A stretch of 62,467 nt of DNA from contig JAVCCE010000067.1 of assembly GCA_030765645.1 (NCBI GenBank), positions 1-62,467 of the forward strand, in the 5' to 3' direction. The stretch comes from Candidatus Hinthialibacter antarcticus. Its GTDB lineage: Bacteria > Hinthialibacterota > Hinthialibacteria > Hinthialibacterales > Hinthialibacteraceae. Both the position numbers and the translations under genes were made by a program. Shown here piece after piece: positions 8,731 to 16,836 of the stretch; position 1 is the first letter of the stretch, and every line of letters starts with the position of its first letter. Under the pieces are notes generated by a model. It was not told the origin of the DNA, did not search any database, and was given only the letters and a program-made list of their open reading frames with translations.

Positions 8731-9868
8731 CAAGTTGCGGTTCGTCCGTTGAAGTGATGGGTTTCGTTTGGGCGGAATCCATTTGTTGTTGCAGAATATC
8801 CGGCGCCGTTTGCATGATCGGCGTTTCGCTCCGCCCTATCGTCTCAGTATACAAAGCGATGATAGATTGGCGCAGATGTTCGGTGTTGTTTTTTTCGCTG
8901 GCGGAAATCACAAACAATTGGTCATCGCCAACATCGGGGTGCTGTTCATGGAACGAGTGCAGCGCTACGTCAAGCGACTCTTCATCTTCGAGCAAATCGC
9001 GTTTGTTGAGCGCCACTAAAAAGGGGCGTTCTAAAATACTGGCGTCATATTTTTCCAGTTCATAGCGCAAGTCGCGGTAGGTCTGCGCCGGGACGTCAGG
9101 GTCGTGCGGCGAAAGTTCGATGACGAAGACCAGCAGATTTGTTCGCTCAATGTGTCGTAAAAAATCAAAGCCCAGCCCGACGCCTTCGTGCGCGCCTTGA
9201 ATGATGCCGGGGATGTCGGCGATGACGAAACCGCCGCCTTCCGGCAGTGGGATCGAGCCGAGAATGGGTTGCAGCGTCGTGAACGGGTAGTTGGCGATGC
9301 GCGGACGGGCGCCGGTGATTGACGAGATCAGGGTTGATTTGCCCGCATTGGGCAGCCCCACCAGCCCGACGTGCGCGACGGTTTTTAGTTCAAAAATGGC
9401 GGTGAATTCATCGCCGGGTTTTCCACTGGTGGCTTTGCGGGGCGCATGGTTGGTAGAGGTGGCGAATTTTGAATTGCCTTTGCCGCCCTTGCCGCCTTGG
9501 GCGATCACGGCCTCGCCGTTGGTTTCTTCCATATCGAGAACCACTTCACCAGTCTCTTCATTGAAGATGACGGTTCCCGCAGGAATTTCAAGCACGATAT
9601 CATCGCCATACGCGCCGTAGCGGTTGTTCTTGCCTCCGCCTTCGCCGTTGGGGGCTTTGCAAACCGGCTGAGAGTACATTTTGTCGAGCGTATTCAGGCC
9701 GGGATTGACGCGCAGCAGAATCGAACCGCCGTTGCCGCCGTCTCCGCCGTCCGGGCCGCCCAGCGGGACGAATTTTTCATGGCGAAACGAAACGCGGCCG
9801 TCGCCGCCGTCGCCTGCTTTCAGTTGGATTTTGGCCCGGTCAATAAACGGCCCTTCATAAGACGGCAT
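8723..9868 (-). CDS. obgE: Obg-family GTPase involved in ribosome assembly
   Basis: 381 residues. Essential GTPase linked to 50S subunit maturation and stress response. The Gly-rich Obg domain fills residues 1-160 (AGDGGDG, GPDGGDGGNGG, GGKGGKGNS). The G domain carries G1 GLPNAGKST (171-179), switch II DIPG (218-221) and G4 NKRD (288-291). A short acidic tail follows. The gene starts 2 bases after the stop of the upstream glycosyltransferase gene and overlaps proB at its end, so these three genes are probably one transcript. In many bacteria obg sits with rplU and rpmA; they are not next to it here. Confidence 0.97.
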   Translation of the reverse strand: MPSYEGPFIDRAKIQLKAGDGGDGRVSFRHEKFVPLGGPDGGDGGNGGSILLRVNPGLNTLDKMYSQPVCKAPNGEGGGKNNRYGAYGDDIVLEIPAGTVIFNEETGEVVLDMEETNGEAVIAQGGKGGKGNSKFATSTNHAPRKATSGKPGDEFTAIFELKTVAHVGLVGLPNAGKSTLISSITGARPRIANYPFTTLQPILGSIPLPEGGGFVIADIPGIIQGAHEGVGLGFDFLRHIERTNLLVFVIELSPHDPDVPAQTYRDLRYELEKYDASILERPFLVALNKRDLLEDEESLDVALHSFHEQHPDVGDDQLFVISASEKNNTEHLRQSIIALYTETIGRSETPIMQTAPDILQQQMDSAQTKPITSTDEPQLDE

Positions 9869-9870
9869 AG

Positions 9871-12021
9871 TTACTCGCTCAATTCTTGTTTGGCGTTGTA
9901 TAAAATCGGTTCTACAAATCCCGCTTGATAGAGATCGTCGTCGGTCATGGGTGAAGTCGCAGTGGTCAGAACCAACTTGTCGAATTGGTTATTATACTTG
10001 CTTACGTCTAATTCGATGGTTTTAAATGGCTGCTTATTGGTTAATTGATGCAATGGGAAGGTTTCAGTATAAACCACATCGCGCACTTCGTTGCGGTCGA
10101 CGTACACATTAAAGCGGATCCATTCATCCGGGCCGTATTCCCGCTTTGGAACATTCACCATCAAAGCCGTTTTGAAAGCGGCGTTGTCGGGCATCAGCAT
10201 CTCATAATGCGCTTCAAAGTAGTGCATCCCGGCGTCGAGCACAACCACGGGATGTTCGCCCCAGGTTGCTTGATGGATGCGGCCTTCGGTGCGCGGCGTT
10301 TCAGCGCGGTCGAGCGGGACGGCGAGGCCGGGCGTATCGCGCCATAAATCGTAGCGTTCAAACGATTCAAACTTGAAGATGCAGATTTCGCTAAACCAGC
10401 TGTATTCGGGGTTGTCAACTAACTCCGGGTCTGACACGCAGGCGACCAGTTCGGTATGCCGGGTCGGGTGCGAGATGGGGTTGTGGTAGGTCTCGGTGGA
10501 ATAGGTCGTGTAGTAATCCAATTTGAAATGCTTCATGTACTCGAGCATCCGCGCCCAGTGAGGGCTGCGGTCATTAAACCCCTTGAGGTAAGGGAAAATA
10601 TCGGGGTGCAGCAGGCCGCCTTCGTCTTTGCAATAGCGTTCGCAATAGGCGCCAATCACGCCGAGGCCGGTGCTGCCCAACAGTACGCGGGATTCGGGCG
10701 GGGTGTTTTCGCGAATCCATTCCGCCGCCAGTTTTCGGACGCCCTGGCGTTTCTCTGAATGGACCTCATAGAAGTCTAAATCTAATTTGAGTTGCAGCGG
10801 CGTTCGTTCTGCAATGATGTAAAACAACGGCCCCGCAAGCAATAACGCGGCGCCGTTGGCCCAAAGCGCGCGGCGGGTCGAATGTTGGGTGCGGGCTGTG
10901 AGCCATTGCACCAATAAAAAAAGCCCGAACGCGGCTTCAATGTGAAACAAGACGATTATGATTTGGATGTACCGCACCGCGTAGCCGCCGAATTGGGCGC
11001 TGATGTGAAACGCGGAGCCGAACAACACCGGAAACAAAAAGAGACAAAACAGCGCGGCGCGCGCGGCAAAGCGGTAGGGCGACGGCGTTTTGCGTCCGCA
11101 TTGGTAGGCGAAGCCTAAAAGAGACAGAAAACTCAATCCGATCAAAATGCAATACGAAACCAGAGTCGCGTCTTGTTGAATGATCGCTTGATAGCCCTGC
11201 GTCAGCGAATAAAAGCCTTCACGAATTTTCTGAAACAGCGACCACGTCGTGAATTCATTGTGAGAAATCAACTTGCCGTAAAATGTGGTGGGCAATAACA
11301 GGCCGGAATGCGAATATATATAGAGCGTGTAGGGCAGCGCCAATAGAAGAACGCCGCCGACGAATAACGCCGCTTCGAGCGCAATCTGTTTCAACGGAAT
11401 GATGGAGCGTTTCGCAAAAGCGGTCGCGTAAACGATCAGAAATGCGACGTAGCCTCCCGCCAGCGCCAAGCCTTCAGGGCGGGCCAAAAATAAAAACCCC
11501 GCCAGCAGCCCGAGTAGTAGCGGGTGGGTTTTGGGGCGTCTTAGAGCGGCGTAGGCCCAACCCACCACCAGCGCATGAAACAGCAGTGTTTCGAGCCCCG
11601 CTGCGGCAGTAAAATAGAGTAGGCGACAGAGCGCTAGCGTAAATCCCGTAAAACTGGCGAGCACAAGGTTGTCGGTTTCTTCATACACCAGGCGCTGCGC
11701 GAAATAGATGAGCGCCGCATGAGCGAGAACGCCGACGATTTGCATGCTATAAATTTCATCGACAAAGGGCAGCAGGTTAAATACAATCGCACTCAGTAAG
11801 GGATATAACAAACTGGTGACGCCGAAACTCACTTCGCCGGGGTTAAAACTCAACCCCATGCCCTGCGAGAGGTTCTCGACGTATTGCAGATAAATAAAGG
11901 CGTCATCCAGCGGGAACCCGTGCGTACGCAACATAAAACGCGCATTGATCGCCGTCGCGACCAGCATTGGCGCCGCCCACAGGAGTTGAAGCCAAACGGT
12001 TTTTGAACGAATCCACTTCAT
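9871..12021 (-). CDS. Polytopic GT-C type glycosyltransferase-like protein
   Basis: 716 residues. Roughly a dozen hydrophobic helices occupy residues 10-400, followed by a soluble C-terminal region of about 300 residues. After the first helix comes FPLDDAFIYLQYVENLSQG, then FNPGE-x-SFGVTS. This acidic first-loop pattern (D-D-A-x-I ... N-P-G-E) is typical of GT-C enzymes that use polyprenyl-phosphate sugars on the outer face of the membrane; the paired acidic residues would be the catalytic site. The acceptor and the sugar are unknown. It is divergent from another GT-C gene at 12176 with related first-loop logic, suggesting a shared glycan pathway. It lies 2 bases upstream of obgE, an unusual pairing. 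Confidence 0.75.
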   Translation of the reverse strand: MKWIRSKTVWLQLLWAAPMLVATAINARFMLRTHGFPLDDAFIYLQYVENLSQGMGLSFNPGEVSFGVTSLLYPLLSAIVFNLLPFVDEIYSMQIVGVLAHAALIYFAQRLVYEETDNLVLASFTGFTLALCRLLYFTAAAGLETLLFHALVVGWAYAALRRPKTHPLLLGLLAGFLFLARPEGLALAGGYVAFLIVYATAFAKRSIIPLKQIALEAALFVGGVLLLALPYTLYIYSHSGLLLPTTFYGKLISHNEFTTWSLFQKIREGFYSLTQGYQAIIQQDATLVSYCILIGLSFLSLLGFAYQCGRKTPSPYRFAARAALFCLFLFPVLFGSAFHISAQFGGYAVRYIQIIIVLFHIEAAFGLFLLVQWLTARTQHSTRRALWANGAALLLAGPLFYIIAERTPLQLKLDLDFYEVHSEKRQGVRKLAAEWIRENTPPESRVLLGSTGLGVIGAYCERYCKDEGGLLHPDIFPYLKGFNDRSPHWARMLEYMKHFKLDYYTTYSTETYHNPISHPTRHTELVACVSDPELVDNPEYSWFSEICIFKFESFERYDLWRDTPGLAVPLDRAETPRTEGRIHQATWGEHPVVVLDAGMHYFEAHYEMLMPDNAAFKTALMVNVPKREYGPDEWIRFNVYVDRNEVRDVVYTETFPLHQLTNKQPFKTIELDVSKYNNQFDKLVLTTATSPMTDDDLYQAGFVEPILYNAKQELSE

Positions 12022-12175
12022 CGGTTGTTTTGTTGGTTCTCAGCGTTTTGCGCTACAGAGTGTACTCTAGCACGCAAGCCCCGCGCGACCGAGATGGAAA
12101 GACGCGCGTGTTTTTTGTGCGATAAAGAAACAAGCCGCGCGCCTGGTTCGTGATGGGCGGCGGCGCGGACAAAAT
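12022..12175. promoter_or_regulatory. Divergent gap between two GT-C genes
   Basis: 154 bases between divergent starts; it must hold the promoters of both glycosyltransferase genes. I could not pick convincing -35/-10 pairs. A small interrupted palindrome (AGAGT-gt-ACTCT, 12057-12068) is present but too short to call an operator. Confidence 0.25.
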
Positions 12176-14083
12176 ATGCAAAAACCAGTCAGTTTGCGCA
12201 TCATTCTAATTGTTTTATTAGGCCTGTTAGCGGTGGTGTTGTTTCGCGCGGCCTGGTTGTGCGACGACGCGTTTATCACCTTTCGGGTGATCGACAATTG
12301 GTCGGACGGCTTCGGCTTGCGTTGGAACATCGTCGAGCGGGTGCAGGTGTTTACTCATCCGTTGTGGATGCTGTTGATGGCGGCGCTTCATTTGTTGACG
12401 GGCGAGTTTTATTACACCAGTCTTGTCCTTTCGATGGCGTTGACGGTCGCGGCGGCGGCGATCTTTATTTTCAAAATTGCTGAGAATGAATCCGCCGCAT
12501 TGCTAGGCGGCTTGTGCTTTGTCCTTTCAAAGGCCTTTGTCGAGTATGGAACCTCCGGCTTGGAAAACCCGCTCAGTTATGTGCTGCTGGCGTTGTTGTA
12601 TTGGCGCTATCTCGCGGGCGTTGAGACGATGCGTGAGAGGTTTACGTTTTCGCTGCTGACTTCTTTGATCGTGTTAAACCGGATGGACGCGGTCTTGCTT
12701 TGCCTGCCCGCGTTTGCGCATATCCTCTACCGCCGCCTCACAGTCCGGGACGTTAGCGTTTTGCTCTTGGGTTGGCTGCCGTTTGCGCTCTGGGAACTTT
12801 TCTCACTCGTCTATTACGGATTTTTGCTGCCCAACACGGCCTATGCAAAATTATTTCATGGTCTCAGCCAGTCGCATTTGCTGCGAAACAGCCTGTATTA
12901 TTTCAGCAACTCGCTTCAACAAGACCCGATTACGTTGTGCGTCATTGCGTTCGCGTTGCTGTTTGCGTGTGCGCTAAAAGACGTTCGGCGCCGCATGGTT
13001 GCGGTTGGGGTATTGTTGTATGTTCTCTATCTGGTCAAAATCGGCGGCGATTTTATGAGCGGGCGTTTGTTGACGCTTCCATTTTTCGGCGCATTGGTCG
13101 TCTTGTCCGGCGTTCGTCTTCGATGGAAGTCATGGCAATTCTTGACGGGTGTGTTGCTTATCATGGCGCTGGGTTGGGCGGCGCCGCGTCCCATTGCGTT
13201 GAGCGGCGCGGACTATGGACTGACCGAAGCGCGTCGTGATGCGCATGATATCGCCGATGAACGGGCGGAGTATTACCCCAAAACCGGACTGCTGAAATTT
13301 TTCGGACAGCGCTTTAGCGCCGGGTGGATTTTACGCTATTTGCAGGGAACCCGCGCAATCGAAGGCGACGTAATCACTCAGGGCAACATGGGATTCATGG
13401 GGTTTTTCGGCGGGCCGGAACTTCACTTCATTGATGTGTTCGCTCTGACCGACCCGTTGTTGGCGCGCTTGCCCGCGCGACAGGATTGCGCCCAGCGCCC
13501 CGGGCATTTTTTTCGCGTGCTTCCTGTGGGTTACGTCGAAACAGTACGAAGCGGGGAACTGAGTTTTCGCGATGAAAACCTCGCCCGTTTTTATCATCAA
13601 CTAACGAAGGTCGCGCAAGCGCCCCTGTTTTCATTCGAGCGCTGGGCGGCCATCGTTCAAATGAACCTCGGCGTGAATGCAAAATGGGTGGATCGCGACT
13701 ATTATATGAGCAAGCCGCAGTCGGTGTTTTTACTCGACGAACTCACCCGCCGCGTTCCCGATGGGGCCGACTGGGGGCACGAGGATACGCATATCTTTAC
13801 GACGGAACGGATGACAATACAATTAGGTTCACCGCAGTTTTTCCCGCGGTTTGAAATCAGTCTGGATTCGAGTGATCTGTACGCCATCCAATATTGGTTG
13901 AACGGCGCCTTGCTTGCAGAAGCGTCTGTCTCGGAGCCTGTCTCTGTGGCGTCCGGCATGGCGTCGCGCACCATCAAAACGCCAGGCCCGGCGCTGGAAA
14001 GTGGATTCGACGAACTTCGCGTCATCCCGCTGGACGGCGATGGAAATTACAGCATGGGGCATTTGATCCCAATCAACGAATGA
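12176..14083 (+). CDS. Polytopic GT-C type glycosyltransferase-like protein
   Basis: 635 residues. An N-terminal helix is followed by LCDDAFITFRVIDNWSDGFG and then RWNIVERVQVFTHPLW, a first periplasmic loop with the double Asp typical of GT-C enzymes; this exact style (D-D-A-F-I-x-F-R ... E-R-V-Q) is seen in bacterial AftB-like and related uncharacterised transferases. About ten more helices reach residue 350, then a soluble extracytoplasmic domain of about 280 residues. Its stop codon overlaps the Shine-Dalgarno TGAGG of the next gene, a sugar epimerase, 8 bases on, so the two are translated together. Role in building a surface polysaccharide or glycolipid is an inference from fold and neighbours. 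Confidence 0.75.
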   Translation: MQKPVSLRIILIVLLGLLAVVLFRAAWLCDDAFITFRVIDNWSDGFGLRWNIVERVQVFTHPLWMLLMAALHLLTGEFYYTSLVLSMALTVAAAAIFIFKIAENESAALLGGLCFVLSKAFVEYGTSGLENPLSYVLLALLYWRYLAGVETMRERFTFSLLTSLIVLNRMDAVLLCLPAFAHILYRRLTVRDVSVLLLGWLPFALWELFSLVYYGFLLPNTAYAKLFHGLSQSHLLRNSLYYFSNSLQQDPITLCVIAFALLFACALKDVRRRMVAVGVLLYVLYLVKIGGDFMSGRLLTLPFFGALVVLSGVRLRWKSWQFLTGVLLIMALGWAAPRPIALSGADYGLTEARRDAHDIADERAEYYPKTGLLKFFGQRFSAGWILRYLQGTRAIEGDVITQGNMGFMGFFGGPELHFIDVFALTDPLLARLPARQDCAQRPGHFFRVLPVGYVETVRSGELSFRDENLARFYHQLTKVAQAPLFSFERWAAIVQMNLGVNAKWVDRDYYMSKPQSVFLLDELTRRVPDGADWGHEDTHIFTTERMTIQLGSPQFFPRFEISLDSSDLYAIQYWLNGALLAEASVSEPVSVASGMASRTIKTPGPALESGFDELRVIPLDGDGNYSMGHLIPINE

Positions 14084-14091
14084 GGTTTAAC

Positions 14092-15204
14092 ATGAAGGTA
14101 TTGGTTACAGGCGGCGCCGGTTTCATCGGATCAAGCATCGTAGACGAACTGATTGTACGAGGGCATCAAGTCCGCATTTTTGATGCGCTCGACCCGCAAG
14201 TTCACCCCGGCGGCGAGACGCCCGACTATCTCAACCCCGATGCGGAATTTATCCAAGGCGATGTGCGTGATAAAGATGCGCTTGAAAAAGCGCTGCAAGG
14301 CCAGGACATCGTGTTTCACAAAGCCGCTGCGGTGGGCATGGGCCAGTCGCAATATCAGATTAAACATTACGTCGATGTAAACACTGGCGGCACGGCGAAC
14401 CTGCTCGACCTGTTGGCGAACACAAAACACAACATCCAAAAAATGATCGTCGCTGCGTCGCAATCCAGCTACGGCGAAGGCTTGTGCGCGTGTCCCGTAC
14501 ACGGCGTGTGTAAGCCCGGCTTTCGCGGCGAAGAACAACTCGCTGACAATCGCTGGGAGCACGAATGTCCGGTTTGCGGCGCGGTGATGAAGGCCGTGCC
14601 GACCACGGAAGCCACTTCGATGGATTGCAAGGCGATCTATGCCATCACCAAGCGCGACCAGGAAGATATGACGCTCAGCATCGGCGAGACCTATGACCTG
14701 CCGGTGGTTGCGCTGCGCTATTTCAACGTATTCGGCCCGCGCCAGTCGCTGTCGAACCCTTACACCGGCGTGATGGCGATTTTTATGAGCCGCCTCGCCA
14801 ACCAGAAGTCGCCAGTCATTTATGAAGACGGCGAACAATCGCGTGACTTTATTTCCGTGCATGACATTGTGCAGGCCAATCTGTTGGCGATGGAAAAAGA
14901 CGAAGCGAATTATCAGGTGTTTAATGTGGGTACCGGCGTTCCTACGTCGATTGCGGACATTTCGCGAACCTTGGCGCGTATTTATGAGTCAGACGTCGAG
15001 CCGGAAATTACTTGTAAGTATCGTAAGGGCGACACCCGCCATTGTTACGCAGATATCTCAAAAATCACCAACGCCCTCGGCTTTAAACCCAGCGTTTCGC
15101 TGGAAGACGGCATGAGAGAAATCATCGAATGGTCGCGCACCACCACGGCGGAAGACCGCTTTGATGAAGCCGCCAAAGAACTTTCGAGACGCGGGCTTGC
15201 GTAA
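14092..15204 (+). CDS. NAD-dependent sugar-nucleotide epimerase with zinc-ribbon-like insert
   Basis: 370 residues, extended short-chain dehydrogenase family. The Rossmann motif GGAGFIG (7-13) opens the protein, and the catalytic Y-x3-K is YAITK (Tyr183, Lys187). Between the central strand and the active site lies an insert with five Cys (132, 134, 140, 159, 162), including CPVCG, which looks like a small zinc ribbon. This insert is known in the dTDP-L-rhamnose 4-epimerase group, making that the best guess; UDP-glucose 4-epimerase is the alternative. An upstream in-frame start at 13894 would run through the preceding gene in another frame; the ATG at 14092 with TGAGG seven bases before it is clearly right. 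It acts in the cytosol to supply a sugar nucleotide to the neighbouring glycan enzymes. Confidence 0.85.
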   Translation: MKVLVTGGAGFIGSSIVDELIVRGHQVRIFDALDPQVHPGGETPDYLNPDAEFIQGDVRDKDALEKALQGQDIVFHKAAAVGMGQSQYQIKHYVDVNTGGTANLLDLLANTKHNIQKMIVAASQSSYGEGLCACPVHGVCKPGFRGEEQLADNRWEHECPVCGAVMKAVPTTEATSMDCKAIYAITKRDQEDMTLSIGETYDLPVVALRYFNVFGPRQSLSNPYTGVMAIFMSRLANQKSPVIYEDGEQSRDFISVHDIVQANLLAMEKDEANYQVFNVGTGVPTSIADISRTLARIYESDVEPEITCKYRKGDTRHCYADISKITNALGFKPSVSLEDGMREIIEWSRTTTAEDRFDEAAKELSRRGLA

Positions 15205-15213
15205 GGCCGTCCA

Positions 15214-15825
15214 TTGAACCCGGCGCCGGATTTTGACCGTCTTCGACCGAATATCGAAAGCCAGCGGCTCGCCGAGTTCGTTAAAGTAGAACCAGGGCAA
15301 ACCGTCGTCGATCTTGGTTGCGGCGGCGGGTATATTGCGATGCGTCTGGCGCATCGGTTCCCGCAAGTTTTAGGGATTCTTGGTTTCGATATTCAAAAAG
15401 ACGCTGCCCAACAGGCCTCTGCTGCGCATCAAAAATTTCTCCAAGAACAATGCGGCTTTGCTCCGTTGCAATGGCTGATCGCAGACGCAACGCAAGCGCC
15501 CTTGCGGCGACGCTCCGTTGATGTGATTGTTTGCAACCCGCCGTTTTTTTCAGGAACCGCCTCGCGCCCTTCGCCCGACGCCGCAAGGCGCATTGCCCGG
15601 CGGGATGATACTCTCACCGCAGAACAGATTGTCGCCTTCGCTGATTGGGCGTTGAAACCTACGGGCAGCCTGTATTGGGTTTGGCCTGCGTCGATGCAGA
15701 AAAAGACAAACGCCGCCGCGAAGCGCTTTTGCTTCACGACGGCGGAAAGATGCGTCTTATCTGATATCCGAAAACGAGACGGTGGAGTGGGGCTCGTTAG
15801 GCTACGGCGCTCAACACCGATTTGA
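15214..15825 (+). CDS. TrmN6/YfiC-like adenine-N6 methyltransferase
   Basis: 203 residues. SAM-binding motif [12 protein letters not shown] near residue 32 and motif IV NPPFF, the signature of methyltransferases acting on an exocyclic amino group. Downstream of it, the Ser-Pro-Asp and IARRDDTLT stretch matches the YfiC/TrmN6 group, which methylates A37 of tRNA-Val. The likely start is TTG at 15214 with TAAGG 8 bases upstream; no better ATG is near. It begins 9 bases after the epimerase stop, so it is the last gene of that transcript. The 3' end runs 29 bases into the convergent UDP-glucuronate decarboxylase gene. Substrate assignment is by family likeness only. Confidence 0.75.
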   Translation: MNPAPDFDRLRPNIESQRLAEFVKVEPGQTVVDLGCGGGYIAMRLAHRFPQVLGILGFDIQKDAAQQASAAHQKFLQEQCGFAPLQWLIADATQAPLRRRSVDVIVCNPPFFSGTASRPSPDAARRIARRDDTLTAEQIVAFADWALKPTGSLYWVWPASMQKKTNAAAKRFCFTTAERCVLSDIRKRDGGVGLVRLRRSTPI

Positions 15826-16741
15826 AATAGGCGATGGTCTTTTCGAGACCTTCCTGTAGAGAGACTTTCGGCTCCCAGCCTAGTTCCGCCTTGGCCTTGC
15901 TGATGTCAGGCTGGCGCACTTTTGGGTCGTCTTCGGGCAATTCTTTAAATTCGATCTTGCTGCTGGAACCGGTTAATTCAAGGACTTTTTCGGCCAATTG
16001 TTTGACCGTCATCTCGTTTGGATTGCCGATGTTGACTGGCGTGGGGATGTCGGATTCCAACAAACGAATGATGCCTTCGACTTCATCAGAGACATAACAG
16101 AACGAGCGCGTCTGGCTGCCGTCGCCGAAGATTGAAATGGGTTCGCCTTTCAGCGCCTGGCTGATGAAGGTCGAAACCACCCGCCCGTCTTCAACGCGCA
16201 TACGCGGGCCGAAGGTATTGAAGATGCGCACGATGCGGGTTTCGATATTGTGAAAGCGCTGATAGGCCATGGTCATGGCTTCGGCGAAGCGCTTGGCTTC
16301 GTCGTAGACGCCGCGCGGGCCGATGGGGTTTACGTTGCCCCAATAGTCTTCGGTTTGCGGATGAATGAGCGGGTCGCCGTAGACTTCTGAAGTCGAGGCG
16401 AGCAGCAGCCGCGCATTTTTTTCGCGGGCAAGCCCCAGCGCTTTGTGGGTCCCAAGAGAACCGACTTTCAGCGTCTGAATCGGCAAGCGCAGATAATCAA
16501 TCGGGCTGGCGGGCGAGGCGAAGTTCAAGATATTGTCAATTTCACCAGGGATATGAATGTAATTGGTGATGTCGAGATGGATGAATTGAAAATCCTTGCG
16601 TCCGATCAAATGTTCGATATTGGTCATGCTGCCTGTGATAAGGTTATCGACGCAAATCACTTCGTGACCTCGCGCGAGAAGCGCGTCAGCCAAGTGAGAA
16701 CCTAGAAAGCCGGCGCCGCCGGCGATTAATGTGCGTGGCAT
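15797..16741 (-). CDS. uxs: UDP-glucuronate decarboxylase (UDP-xylose synthase)
   Basis: 314 residues, the usual length. Converts UDP-glucuronate to UDP-xylose with bound NAD. Motifs: GGAGFLG (8-14), the family-specific [11 protein letters not shown] near 73-83, [11 protein letters not shown] near 114-124, and Y-D-E-A-K (Tyr146, Lys150). The [12 protein letters not shown] and [17 protein letters not shown] blocks are characteristic of UXS rather than other epimerases. The start ATG has GAGGG 6 bases upstream. It probably feeds a xylose-containing glycan made by the neighbouring GT-C enzymes, although no UDP-glucose dehydrogenase is in the window. Confidence 0.93.
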   Translation of the reverse strand: MPRTLIAGGAGFLGSHLADALLARGHEVICVDNLITGSMTNIEHLIGRKDFQFIHLDITNYIHIPGEIDNILNFASPASPIDYLRLPIQTLKVGSLGTHKALGLAREKNARLLLASTSEVYGDPLIHPQTEDYWGNVNPIGPRGVYDEAKRFAEAMTMAYQRFHNIETRIVRIFNTFGPRMRVEDGRVVSTFISQALKGEPISIFGDGSQTRSFCYVSDEVEGIIRLLESDIPTPVNIGNPNEMTVKQLAEKVLELTGSSSKIEFKELPEDDPKVRQPDISKAKAELGWEPKVSLQEGLEKTIAYFKSVLSAVA

Positions 16742-16753
16742 GTTTTTCCCTCG

Positions 16754-16780
16754 GGATGTGATGGTGCAAGATGCACATCC
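16754..16780 (-). promoter_or_regulatory. Hairpin next to the uxs ribosome binding site
   Basis: GGATGTG and CACATCC (7-bp arms) flank a 13-base centre that itself contains TGCA twice. The structure sits directly before the uxs Shine-Dalgarno sequence (about 16747-16752) and behind the end of the upstream gene, so it could shape translation or mark a processing site. No U-run follows, so it is not an intrinsic terminator. Confidence 0.3.
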
Positions 16781-16836
16781 TATCAGTCTGTACGCTGTTA
16801 AACAACCAGACGGAACGCCATCGCGCGTTTATCAAG

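Noticed and set aside
12057-12068. AGAGT-gt-ACTCT palindrome between the GT-C genes
   Set aside because: Arms of only five bases are expected by chance in a window of this size.
13894-14091. N-terminal extension of the epimerase by 66 codons
   Set aside because: It overlaps the preceding glycosyltransferase gene in another frame, is Arg/Cys-rich, and a good ribosome binding site favours the ATG at 14092.
14131-14862. Minus-strand open frame of 243 codons opposite the epimerase gene
   Set aside because: Lies fully inside a clear epimerase gene and its translation is low-complexity His/Arg/Val-rich.
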